This document shows positions 11,934-22,299 of a stretch of DNA of 64,000 bases, piece by piece. Source of the stretch: Glandiceps talaboti (taxonomy: Eukaryota; Hemichordata; Enteropneusta; Spengelidae); NCBI RefSeq assembly GCF_964340395.1, contig NC_135552.1, positions 5,136,701-5,200,700 of the forward strand, in the 5' to 3' direction. Numbering within the stretch: the stretch's first letter is position 1; every line of letters starts with the position of its first letter. The notes beneath the pieces are model-generated. The model ran no database searches, was not told the origin of the DNA, and saw only the letters and a list, made by a program, of their open reading frames with translations. The translations under genes were made by a program, and so were the position numbers.

Positions 11934-13046
11934 GCCAATGGCATTGTAGCACAACTGTACAGTTTTTTACAAATGTTTACCCACATGCTGATCTATGCTA
12001 GGTATAGGTGTCCATTTGCTGAATCACTATCCAGTTGCCTACCCAGCCCTGTTGTTATCTTTGGAATATACAAAATCATTTGGCTGCTGCTATGGGAGTG
12101 GTCATGCTGTTAGACATATTTGCATACATATTGTTCACTTGTCTATGAATCCCTGATGTTATCTTTGAAATATCCGTTGGCTGTTGCTATGGTGTGTTCT
12201 TGTTGCTGGTCACATTTACATACATATTTGAATGTTTATTCATTTGTCTATTAATCCCTCTTGTTATCTTTGTAATATACGTGATCACTTGAATTTTGGT
12301 ATGGGCACGGTTTTGATTCTATGCATATTTGCCTACACTTTTTGAATGTTTGCTTCCTTGTTTAAGAATCCATGATATTATCTGTGTGAAATACACCACG
12401 TATTGGCTAATGCTATTGGCGTGGTCACGGTTGCTAGGGGTACGTGCATACATTTTTGAATGTTTACTCACTTGCCTACCACGATGATATTATTTCACCA
12501 AATATACTGCCATTTAGTTGTTGCTAAGGGCGTTATGATGGTTGTCAGGGCCAATGTTTTGAAGAAAATCTACAGAATAACACTTCTAGAAACATCTCAC
12601 TACGTTTCAGTGTAATTGACAAAGTACTTTTAGAGATATACATTTTTGACCAAAATGCACATGTTTACAGCTAATTTGCATATTACAAATGAGATCATTA
12701 TATACTTATTATTTTTTATACGACCCCAAATGCACCCCATTAACCTTCAGCCCAATCATCTCAGTAGTTTTGGAATTAAAGATTTTTAACCAAAAAGACA
12801 GCCCAAATTTGAATATTACTGATGGAATCATCATGTTGTGAACAAAAATTCTTAATCTAAACACCCCTAAGAATGTCCCAACCAAATTTCAGACCGATCT
12901 GCCCAGTAGTTTTTTAATTTAGGGTGTGACTAAAAATCACGGGTTTTTTACCCAAATCACACACTGGTAGTAAGATCATTTTGATTTGAACAATTTACCA
13001 ACTAGAGTTGTTTACACACACGCGCGCACACACAATCACACACACA

Positions 13047-13138
<92 letters not shown>
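11934..13138 (+). repeat. Interspersed repeat with internal tandem monomers (family B, copy 1)
   Basis: Starts GCCAATGGCATTGTAGCAC and contains about four degenerate monomers of roughly 110-130 bp, each with a GTTGCTATGGG-like and a TTTGAATGTTTACTCACTTG-like stretch. A monomer-free right part (ACACTTCTAGAAACATCTCAC, TTTGCATATTAC) follows, ending in a CA run at about 13015-13048 and then a long CT run. The second copy at 60511-61650 has the same order, orientation and CA tail. No coding capacity. Central tandem monomers plus a terminal microsatellite recall Helitron-like non-autonomous elements of bivalves and insects; that class assignment is inference. Confidence 0.75.
13049..13138 (+). repeat. 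(CT)n microsatellite
   Basis: About 90 bp of pure CT at the end of the family B element. The Ser/Leu open frame is an artefact. Confidence 0.97.
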
Positions 13139-13142
<4 letters not shown>

Positions 13143-13310
13143 TAAAGCTGGAAGTGTCCAATGGATGTATGTTTAAGTGGATTCTGTAGTTGAACCATTT
13201 CCCAATTTCTACAAACGCAGAGCAGAATTAGCAAAATACAGGAATGTAAACTTTATGAACCGAAATTGCCATTCAACTTTCATGCATCATCACGGTCGTG
13301 CCGCAAGCTT

Positions 13311-14171
13311 TCATTTTTTTAATTTTCTACTGGCCCAAGGAACCACTCCGAGGGTAGCTACATTGAAAATTACTTTGAAAACCGCACCCCAGCTCCATGA
13401 TTCTTCATTAGCGAATGCATCTGCTTGTTGGTCGTGATTTTCGTAGTTATGTTCATCTTTCTTTGTAATTTTCATCACCTCGTCTGTTACCGCATTATGA
13501 AATGGCCAATGGTCATTCGCCTCTTTCGTTTTATCAATTAGTTTGATGAGTTCCGATAGCTGTTTAGTTTTCTTCTTATTGTCTTTCTCTTTGTTGTCGA
13601 ACGCTATTGTTCTCCGATCACACTCAGTAAGCACATGTTCAAGGAAATCGGGCACCTCTCCTTCGAGGAATTGTTCAAGGGTCATTTCATCTCTTTCAAG
13701 TTGATCCTTTCTTGTAAACAACAAAATGACGTATTTCATCATTTCTTTACCAAAGACACGCTGAAACATTGTAATACTGGCGATATGTTCTTCCGTAAAG
13801 CGGTCATCCACATTCAGTGTCAAAATAAAGGCGTCGATGCCATAACCTTGGATCATAGCTAGACCAGTACACCTAGTCACTTCTTTCATGACATTTTCGT
13901 TTGTAATCTCCCGACGAGTGTCAAAGAGTCCAGGTGTGTCGATGACTACGAGCTCTTTGTTTCTATATTTAACTCTGCCCCAGTTAGTTTTAATTGTATC
14001 AGATACCATCGAGCGAGATGAATTGAACTCTTTTTGCCCAGCGAGATAGTTAGCAGTGTTGAGGATTGAATTCCCTGTAGAGCTCTTACCACTTCCAGTT
14101 CTGCCTAAAAGTACTACAACGAGGTTGTTGCTACAATTTGGGGTTACTTGTTCGCTTTGGGCACCTGCCAT
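13311..14171 (-). CDS. GIMAP/AIG1-family GTPase, intact paralogue
   Basis: A 286-residue protein from ATG at 14171. A 3' splice-site-like tract ending in CTGTAG abuts the ATG, as in the other two copies. Motifs in order: G1 GRTGSGKSS (about 23-31), STGNSIL, G3 DTPGLFDTRR (78-87), conserved box (GIDAFILTLNVDDRFTEEH), G4-like TRKDQLERD (153-161), G5-like IAFDN, then a lysine/glutamate-rich helix and a hydrophobic C-terminus (WSWGAVFKVIFNVATLGVV) ending in RKLKK. The tail could be an amphipathic or membrane-inserting anchor like those of many GIMAPs. Relative to copy 1 there is a short insertion after the G1 helix (NTANYLAGQ). All expected motifs are present and the frame is unbroken, so this is the best candidate for a functional gene in the cluster. 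Expected role: a GTPase at intracellular membranes with a part in defence or cell survival; its substrates or partners cannot be inferred from sequence. Confidence 0.92.
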   Translation of the reverse strand: MAGAQSEQVTPNCSNNLVVVLLGRTGSGKSSTGNSILNTANYLAGQKEFNSSRSMVSDTIKTNWGRVKYRNKELVVIDTPGLFDTRREITNENVMKEVTRCTGLAMIQGYGIDAFILTLNVDDRFTEEHIASITMFQRVFGKEMMKYVILLFTRKDQLERDEMTLEQFLEGEVPDFLEHVLTECDRRTIAFDNKEKDNKKKTKQLSELIKLIDKTKEANDHWPFHNAVTDEVMKITKKDEHNYENHDQQADAFANEESWSWGAVFKVIFNVATLGVVPWASRKLKK

Positions 14172-14174
14172 CTA

Positions 14175-15950
14175 CAGTAAAAATAAATTAAAAAAATAAA
14201 AACCTCAAAACTATGGTTGACATAGAGTAACAGGCCTACAGTGTATAACCTGGCAAATCAATGGCTATTTTAATAACGCTGCATAGAATAATCTATAAAA
14301 AGATGTACAGTCAAAATTACTCAACTTTGCAGAATAAATATTTTTTTTGCAAATTTGATTTAATTTGATTTGATTAGTAGTTGCATTGTAACTATTTTCA
14401 AAACAATATAGTCTTGTAAAAATAAATTTGTAAAAACTATTAAAGTATTTCAACCCATTTCGAGTCACCATAGATAAATAATAAAAATACTTATGTATTT
14501 GATTAAATAGGCCTCACAGAGTGGAAGGTTTTGGTGACACTTAGAAGTACTGTATAATGGTTAGGCACTACTTTACATATCGTAAAAACAACTGGTGTAT
14601 TTATCGTTCGACAGTTATGAAAAAAGAGTCGACATAAAATGCACTAACCTTGAAACTCTTCAACGACTATGCAACTCTGGTTAGACTAATTCAAATCTCA
14701 TTAGTTATTTGCAGTTCTGATATTTGTTAGAGTATTAATACTGACACTGACTCGTAAATGCTAAAGATGTGTACAACGCGTAATCGAAATATATCCTTGC
14801 TCACTTCCTTGAGTTAGAAAAAAGTAGTGCGCGGCATATATTTTGAATATATAGCTTATTTCCCTGAAAACGCAGTGAGCACCTCCAATTAAACTAATTT
14901 CAGTACTGGATATATAAAAATATATATCCCTATGTGCGTAATTTTGTGGAGAAATATTTAAGTACGCAAGATAAGTTACTAACATATCATACTCCACGTC
15001 CATATTTACTTGGTGGCGCTTTGCGACCCGGTGACTTTCAACCTAAAATGTGTGTCTGCCATACGCTCACAACGTTGAAAACAGTGACATTCTGTCTTTA
15101 ATATCCAACTGACTATATAATTTGTACCACCAAATTATTGATAAGTATTACAATAGATCCTTCCATTGGAAATGTCAGACCATGAAAGGAAAGGGGGTGA
15201 CTTTACTATAATTTTTTTTATCTCTATTAAAACTGTCAGTTACCATCTTTCTGGTGGCCTGTGTTTTTTCTTCAAATAGTATGTGTTAACGTCCTGATAA
15301 GTTTAATCAGATCATAGACAAGAAAACGACAACTCAGTGTCACTCTCTCTCTCTAATTATGAGTTAAAATGTTGAGTGTCAGGGGTTTAAACTAGGGTCG
15401 GTCGGAGTATCAAATTTATACTATTATTTTATTAGGCCTTATTTTCAGAAAAGGCCTCATGCGAGTTAAACACCCCCTCCCACACCTGTACCCACCCCAC
15501 GATTGATCATGGGGATGATAGCTCTTCATGCACTAAATCAAATTTGAAGGGGAGGACCATGCAGGCTAAGCATCGCCAAGTATCGGTTACAAGCCAACGT
15601 GAGACCTCTCCTTGCAAATCCCACATCTATTTGTAAATAAAACGTTTATTATCTATGGACGCTGAAGCCGATTGTCACTGTTACTTTAATGTAGTGTACC
15701 ATATAATTGCCCCCATCTCCAGAATATGGCAAGTGGGAGGGTATACCATATAATAGACTCTCTCACAGACCCGAAGCTTCGCATAAATAGCTAAAACTTG
15801 GGTTGTTTTGTATATATCTACTGCATAATTGTACTCCGGCATATACTAGTATCCCAGTATCCCTAGCCCTGTACTGTGCGCCCTCATCGATCACATAGAG
15901 CTAACATTTTGTTGATGTGTTAGGCAAAGCTTCGAGGACTGTGCTTCTGA
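14175..15950. other. Unassigned sequence upstream of GIMAP copy 3
   Basis: No supported gene. It probably contains the 5'UTR exon and promoter of GIMAP copy 3. The short frames (14265-14471, 14761-15003) show no domain. A few CT dinucleotides near 15342-15354 are the only repeat noticed. Confidence 0.4.
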
Positions 15951-15989
15951 ATTGTGTTTTGGCTTCACTATACTTAGATCACAGCCAGT

Positions 15990-17250
15990 ATCCCGTAGGA
16001 TTTGGAATGACTACCCTCCGACTTCCCCATCTATAGTGAAAGGAGCAAACAAGTCATTTTCATCCTCCCCTGTACGTGTGCTGTATCTATTGCCATGCAG
16101 CACACTTTTTAGCTTTACCTGCTGTCTCCTCTCCCTTTAATCTCTCTGGGCACACTTTCGCAAAGTGACCTTCCTTCTTGCAGATGTAGCAATATTTGTC
16201 AGATTTACTCTGGTCAGATTGAGCAGCATAACTGGACTTGTGTCCCTCCCCATCACTACTTTTCTGACTGTTTTCAGAATTGCCTTCACTAGGGTCTGAC
16301 AGATCCCTATAAGGTGTTTTACGAGCTGCAGTGTATGTCTCTGCCTGCCCTAACATTTCCTCAAGTGACTTTGGGCTTCTCTCCCGTAGCCACACTTGCA
16401 GATCCCTCGGAGCACATTCAACAAATTGCTCCCTCACCAACAGATCCTTAACATTTTCAGTGGAGGTTTTCTCCATTTCCAACCACTCTGTCAGTGTCTC
16501 CGCGAGACGGTTACCAAATTCTGTCAGAGTTTCGTCAACTTTTCGCTTCATAGTACGAAATTGCACCCGGTATACCTCCCCAGTCAATTCATACTTTTTA
16601 TAAATTGCTGATTTAATTGCCTCATAATTGTTGAAATCCTCAGGCGGTAGCCTATGAAATGCGTCATGTGCTTTCCCTGAAAGCATAGGCCCCAGTTTAA
16701 TGCCCCACTTCTCCTTTGGCCAACCATAAGTGGTTGCCAACCCTTCAAAAGTGCGAAGGAAGGCGTCAACATTGTCACCCTCCTTAAACTGAGGAAGTTT
16801 TGCATTCCTTTCCACCACCTCAACTTCAGTGTTAGGTGAAATTGGAATTGATCTTGCTTCCAATTCTAATTTCTTAATTTCAAGCTCATATCGCTTCTGT
16901 TCCACTACTAGTTTCATTTCAGCTTCTTTCTCAGCTAAGCTGTTTAGGTGTCTCTCTCTTTCAATCATAAGCTCACGCTCTCTTCTATCTCTTTCTCATG
17001 CTCTCTTCTCTCTTTGTCAGCTAATCGTTTCCTTTTTCTAATTCATACTGTAGAGACAAAAGGTCTAGTTCAGTTCGAACGTCTTTTGTTTCAGCACCGG
17101 CGACAACCCCGTCCCCTCTCCTGGGTTCAAACTTCCTCTCAAGTTTGATCCCATCCAAGTGATATTGTTGACCCGGGAGTCAACAAGGGCATTGTCGGCC
17201 ATGGGAGAGAGCCTTCATTAGCTGGTGTGCCTTGTCTTTTGGTTGACATG
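15990..17250 (-). pseudogene. Degenerate LTR-retroelement gag (SCAN-like capsid plus zinc knuckle)
   Basis: The 293-codon open frame at 16087-16968 begins with a Glu/Arg-rich coiled coil (MIERERHLNSLAEKEAEMK), then a SCAN-like capsid region (LPQFKEGDNVDAFLRTFEGL through AETYTAAR) and a CCHC zinc knuckle near its end (CYICKKEGHFAKVC, spacing C-X2-C-X4-H-X4-C). Upstream on the minus strand the coiled coil continues in other frames to about 17200-17250, so the N-terminal part is broken by frameshifts; downstream only a short acidic remnant follows. No protease, reverse transcriptase or integrase is visible next to it. This domain order is typical of Ty3/gypsy-type elements with SCAN-related Gag. 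It is read as an old truncated insertion rather than a host gene, although domesticated SCAN/gag genes exist. Confidence 0.85.
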
Positions 17251-17259
17251 ACTACACAG

Positions 17260-18040
17260 GGTCAAACCACTTCAAACACAACAGACACACACCACGGGTT
17301 ATACCAACAATATACTATCTTAACACTATGCTGCCAACACTATTTTACAATGGTATCACCCACTGTAAGTTTTATCCAATCCCCACATTTAAGATAAATA
17401 GGGATCCGGACTCACCATCAGCAACAGTATCACCCGTACTGCCACACCCAGATCTTTACATATATTATTGATGTTGTTTTCTCACACTAATCCCCTTAAT
17501 ATATGTTGTACCAACATACACTTCCTAAATATAAGATAATAGATAGCAACTCCGTTAATAGTCTATCTGCTAGACCTCGGATGTTCTTCCGATAGAATAC
17601 GACACACGCCCGAACATCGCTATCGAGGATGGCAAGCTGGTATTGAAGACAATTTCCAAGTATTGTATGGCTTTCGTTAATGTGTATGGTTTGAATTGTT
17701 ATGCCTTTAAATGGCCTCCTATATATCCTTATAAAAGTGCTTACTGTGGGAGGGGGATACACCCTCCCCTCTAGCTATCATAGCTATCATAGAGATGCTG
17801 TTTCTGTCCAGAAACACGATTGAAAGATAAAACCCTGCTGACTAAGTATCTCCAAGTACAGCCCGATACGAGACATTGAAAATGTAAATACTGAATATAT
17901 TGCAGTTGTTTGATCGAAAAAATTATACTACACACAACTATAGCAGTTTTTACCTTGCGAGAGATCTGAAACCAAGTTTTCGCTCAGGATTTAAATTTGC
18001 CACTACACTACCTGTAGATAATATTGACCACTAATTAGCA
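17260..18040. other. Unassigned; possible LTR or leader of the gag relic
   Basis: On the minus strand this lies 5' of gag, where a leader and LTR would be. There is a TATA-like stretch near 17725-17735 and inverted GGGAGGG/CCCTCCC at about 17751-17769. I cannot define LTR boundaries or a convincing primer-binding site and no second LTR is visible. Confidence 0.25.
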
Positions 18041-18360
18041 GATACAATGAAAGAGTACATGGCGAGACACAACGAATTAAGTATCTCATGTAGCTAGGTA
18101 CAAACCTGTCAAAAGATAACTGAAATGATTGATATCTTGCTTTCAGAACTGTGGTTTATTCATGCAGAATTCGTAGAAAGAAAGGTCATTGTGAGTTTAA
18201 TCAACGTTTGCTGGCGGGTGATATTTTATTCTTTCACTTGGCTTTTGTAGTACGCTGCTATCTTTTTCTCTTGACTTCTGCTCGTATCACTAACTGTGTA
18301 TGGCCAGATACTGGGGCTGATCTATACTTGCACTTTACTTACACTCCAACTACAGCTTTT
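18040..18360 (-). repeat. Inverted third copy of the 4.7-5.1 kb block
   Basis: The reverse complement matches about 4740-5060 and 7110-7380: shared stretches include CATGCAGAATTCGTAGAAA, AAAGGTCATTGTGAGTTTAATC and TATTTTATTCTTTCACTTGGC. The 63-nt invariant run of copies 1 and 2 is not retained. Open frames across it (18151-18372) are chance. Confidence 0.7.
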
Positions 18361-18897
18361 TTTTCTGTTTAATAAAAGTTTCATTGCAAATGTCGTTATG
18401 CTGGTATAATACAACTATTATAGTAATAAACCATCCCTGGGGATAATATACGCCTTGGTCAAAACCTCGTACTATGCCATCCCATGGTTCTTTATTGTTT
18501 TAGTGAAATTGCGCTTAAATATTGTTTTCAGTGAAAGTTGTCAAGAATCCAAAATATCAATTAATAACAACAGAATATAATTCTGAATACTTTCCCCAGT
18601 CTTCATCAATTCTTGCATGTTCTGACAATTTCTTTTCCCCAATGAAGGGTGCACTTTGGATCTGATAGTTTGCTTACTTTTAAAGCCAACAAAAAGATAG
18701 TTTTAGCAAACTAAAGCCGTTCTGCAGAATAATGAAATCAGTTTTATGTGATTGTGAAACAACATCCTTTTTTTTTTTTCGAAATACCATGTTTCAAAAT
18801 AAAGTGGGTTTTAACTTTATTCCATAAATCAACGAAAAGAACAGCAAAACGACATACTTATACACAAGTCGACCAAAATAAAAAGTTAACATAGTTC

Positions 18898-19398
18898 GGC
18901 CATCATCCAAGCTATATAATCCGTAACCTTTCACCATCGAAAGCCAACAGAGTAGCCAAGAAACTCGGCCTTAGAATCATCAACGACCAAAGTATCAAAA
19001 TTGTCAACTTCCTTGATGTCACCTTCAACTTGTGTGACGAGTCATACCATACACAAAACCAAACAATATCACCCACTACGTCAACAAGAAATCAAACCAT
19101 CTTAAAGACCATACCCAGCTCGGTAAACCAAAGACTATCCAACATTTCCAGTAATGAAGAACAATATGAGGCTACTACATCATCCTACCAAGATGCACTC
19201 AATGCAGCGGGATATAACCAAACGCTCAAATTTGACCCAACACTACACACTCAACGCAATCGGAGTCGCAGCCATAACACTTGGTTCAACCCACATTACA
19301 GTAAACACGTTGCAACAAACGTCGGCAGAAAATTTCTAGACCTCATCGACAAGCATTTCCCCACATCCAGTGTACTCCATAAAATCTTAATATATTAA
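18898..19398 (+). pseudogene. Penelope-like element reverse transcriptase, 3' fragment
   Basis: An open frame of 167 codons without a convincing start of its own. It carries VNFLDVTFNL (18999-19032), SVNQRLSNISSNEEQYE, YQDALNAAGYN and WFNPHYSKHVATNVGRKFLDLIDKHFP. These motifs, in this order, mark the region after the RT palm in Penelope-like elements. Recognisable coding similarity continues to about 19600 in broken frames, including a Cys-rich CTCNCR element that normally precedes the GIY-YIG endonuclease; the endonuclease itself is not recognisable. The upstream RT palm is absent, so this is a 5'-truncated, decayed copy. It matters for context because Penelope-like elements are a known carrier of hammerhead ribozymes, which also occur in this window. 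Confidence 0.85.
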
Positions 19399-19649
19399 TG
19401 TGAGCTACAGTTGCATGGACAACATGGATAAAAATAATTAATGGTCACAACAAAGCCATACTTTCAAAAGCTAAGCAAACTCACCTGTACCTGTAACTGC
19501 AGGAAAATATATATGATTTACAGACGTGACTATGATCTATGCACACCAGAATACACCGAGAATGTCAACTCAAAACTGAACTGGCGAGTTAAAATAGTTC
19601 AACTTAAAACAATTTTATTTTTTAAATTTAGACTACTGGTGACTTGAAA

Positions 19650-20380
19650 AGTATTTCATCTGTTTGGAATCGAAAGTATTTTATTCATTTATGCTTAAAC
19701 TTATGTTTCTACAGATACATGTCAAATGAACCTAGTGAAGATGACACATACAAGTTATTAGTTAAGCTCGCCCTCTACGACGGTGACTATTCATCAATAT
19801 CAAGGTGCTTTCAAAAAAAAGATTTAACAATAATATAGGATGCAATATGTATACAATTGCAATCAAGAGTACAATACATTTCATAAGGTTCTCAAAAGCA
19901 TGACTAATTGTCATTATTGAATGTACACATCAAAAAATCAACACTGTAATGCGCGTCTAAAGATGGCGATCTGTGGCAATAAATTAAATAAAATTCACTA
20001 ACTCGTGAGTATGAAATATAAAGCACATTATAGAGCGACGAATGCCTCGAAAAATTGAACTTATGTAAATATCGAGATCGTATATTACATGGTAGAGGCA
20101 TCATCGAATCATTGAAAATACTTTATAATATATATATGCATAAAATTGTTTTTTTTAATGTATAATTTTGTTTTCAACATTTACATGGTTATAATTAGTT
20201 GATCCAAGTCTAAATGATCTGTACTAACCAATCCTAGATTTTCCTAATTGACCAATCAAATGAAGGTCAATATCAAATTCGAGCCAATATGTATGGAATG
20301 TAGGAAAACCTCCATTTCTGTGTGATCTATATTTTTTTTGTTAGATATCAATAAAGTAGCTGTCTTTATAGTACTTGGTT
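19650..20380. other. Unassigned sequence
   Basis: AT-rich. It may contain the decayed 3' end of the Penelope-like copy. No supported gene. Confidence 0.35.
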
Positions 20381-21340
20381 GTACAGGCGTCATTCCATTT
20401 CAGAACCCCTTTCTAGACAATTCCCTTAGCCCATAGTAAGCTGACTCTAAATATGCCTTTGCTACAAAATGTATGACAGACTATATAATTTGCTATCTTA
20501 TTTGCTATCTGATGTCTGCTGTAGTTCATAGCAAAACATCTTCGTGGGTGTTTCGGTAAAAGTGAAAAATTGAGGTGACCTTGTAATTAGACTATGACCT
20601 TGCCCTTGGATCGAAAAGATCACGTGATAAATGTGTCGTCCGTCCCCTAAAAGAAATATACAGACACTTGCATCATACCTGTAGCACTTCTGTACGCTGT
20701 GATATTCAGTACCTTCATATTTTGGTGATCTTGATACCAGTTGTCTTAGTAACAGAAGTTTGTAATAAAAGCAGCTCAGTATATGCCTTTGTTGTATTTT
20801 TCCTGAAAGACTATATAATTTGCTATTTTCTGAGCGATATTCATCTGAAAAGATCATGTCTGGTGTTAGCTTTAGAAAGATTCCGTCGGTATTTTAATAA
20901 TTACCAAAATTAAGATGACCTTGAATTTTTGACAATGACCTTGACCTTGGATCGAAAGGACCATGTAATCAGTGAATAGATTGTCCCCCAAAACCCTATA
21001 CACAAACACTAACATCATATCAATAGCACTTTCGGGTTAGTATATTAACACTTTGGTATAATTTGGGATATTGACAGCAGTTGTCTTGGTAACAGCTTTT
21101 TGCTACAAACAACGTCATATATACTTTTCAGGTTTTTCTGAAAGATTGTATGTTTGGCCTATTTCTGACCAACTTCCAGCTTTACCAGTCATATCTGATG
21201 GAAGTATACAGAAACGTTTCAATGAATGTTTCGATAAAAGTGCAACAAATTAAGTTGACCTTGGATTTTGACTATGACCCTGACCTTGAATCGAAAAGGT
21301 CATGTAATCATTGAGTTTCCTACCCCATAAATATATATAA
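20380..21340 (+). repeat. Tandem repeat of about 345-bp units
   Basis: Roughly 2.7 units. Each ends with a TGACCTTG...GGATCGAAA-type stretch at about 20594, 20938 and 21280 (spacing about 343-344), preceded by a GTTGTCTTGGTAACAG-like stretch and a GAAAGACTATATAATTTGC-like stretch. Divergence between units is appreciable. Open frames on both strands inside it (for example 20498-20857 minus) are not conserved between units and are rejected as genes. Confidence 0.8.
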
Positions 21341-21559
21341 ACATACTTTAATCATGATTATATCATTTCTGGGTCGCGAGATATGACGTTTTTAATGTTT
21401 TAGCATCCTTCAAATGGCAATGTTACCATGAAAACCGTCTCCTGTGAGTTTGCGCAAGAGAATTCTGAGGAGCAACATCAGTTTTCTGAAGGCCCAGATG
21501 TTACTCTAATCAAATAGAGTGCTAAAATTTGTACTTCAAGCCGGGCAATTTTTTTTTTA

Positions 21560-21990
21560 ATTTCAGGCTTGGCGCCCTGACTAAGACTGCAGAAGGTCAG
21601 CGAACTTCACTGTACCACATGAATCAGAGTCTTCAACATGGAAATTGAAGTCACCTGCTATCAGAAGATGGCCAGACACCAGTATATCTGTTTCTAAGAG
21701 AGTAGAAAATTCAGATTTATTCTTTGTAGATTTCAGTGAACGATAGATTGCAATAACATGCAGAGATTGACATGATGATCAGAAAGTTATATCTAGTGAC
21801 TAAAATGACTGAACAGTACATTATCGTTTTTCGATGGCGCAAAAATAAATTCGAACTAGCTAATATTGCTACTCCGCCACCCCTTCGATTCGAACGAGAA
21901 TGTTGATGGACACTGACCACTAATAATCGAAGAAAGAAACCCAGCGATGACACGATCGGCTTGACTCTTAAGCAATGATCAGCACCAGTA
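21560..21990 (-). pseudogene. LINE apurinic-like endonuclease fragment (CR1/L2-like)
   Basis: Minus-strand translation in shifting frames gives a RRGGGVAIL element (near 21880) followed by LVSGHLLIAGDFNFHVEDSD (near 21640-21690). GDFNFH is the catalytic DFN element of the EEP endonuclease of non-LTR retrotransposons. Stops and frameshifts are present and no RT follows, so this is a dead fragment. Confidence 0.75.
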
Positions 21991-22299
21991 ATATCAAAGA
22001 AATATCGGTGAAAGTAATGGCAATTTTGAACATTTTGACTACTCATACTTCGAACACAGCAGAACCTTGTGACGTGGACAAATATTTACATGACATAGAC
22101 ACGCGTTGTAGTGACATAAAAAGACCTGCGTATTCCATATTTTTGTTCAACTTGGATCGTGTATGGCATAAACAATTTTAAGCTTATATAAGTGTATTTG
22201 TAAAGTCTTCAAAGTGGTATTTCCTGTTCAGGGTGTGAGAGTCAGCCATAAACAACTTTAAGCTTATATAACTTATATATGTGTATTTAGCGTTTGTAC

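Noticed and set aside
17260-17770. Possible LTR upstream of the gag relic
   Set aside because: No matching second LTR, no clear TG...CA ends and no convincing primer-binding site; kept only as an unassigned region.
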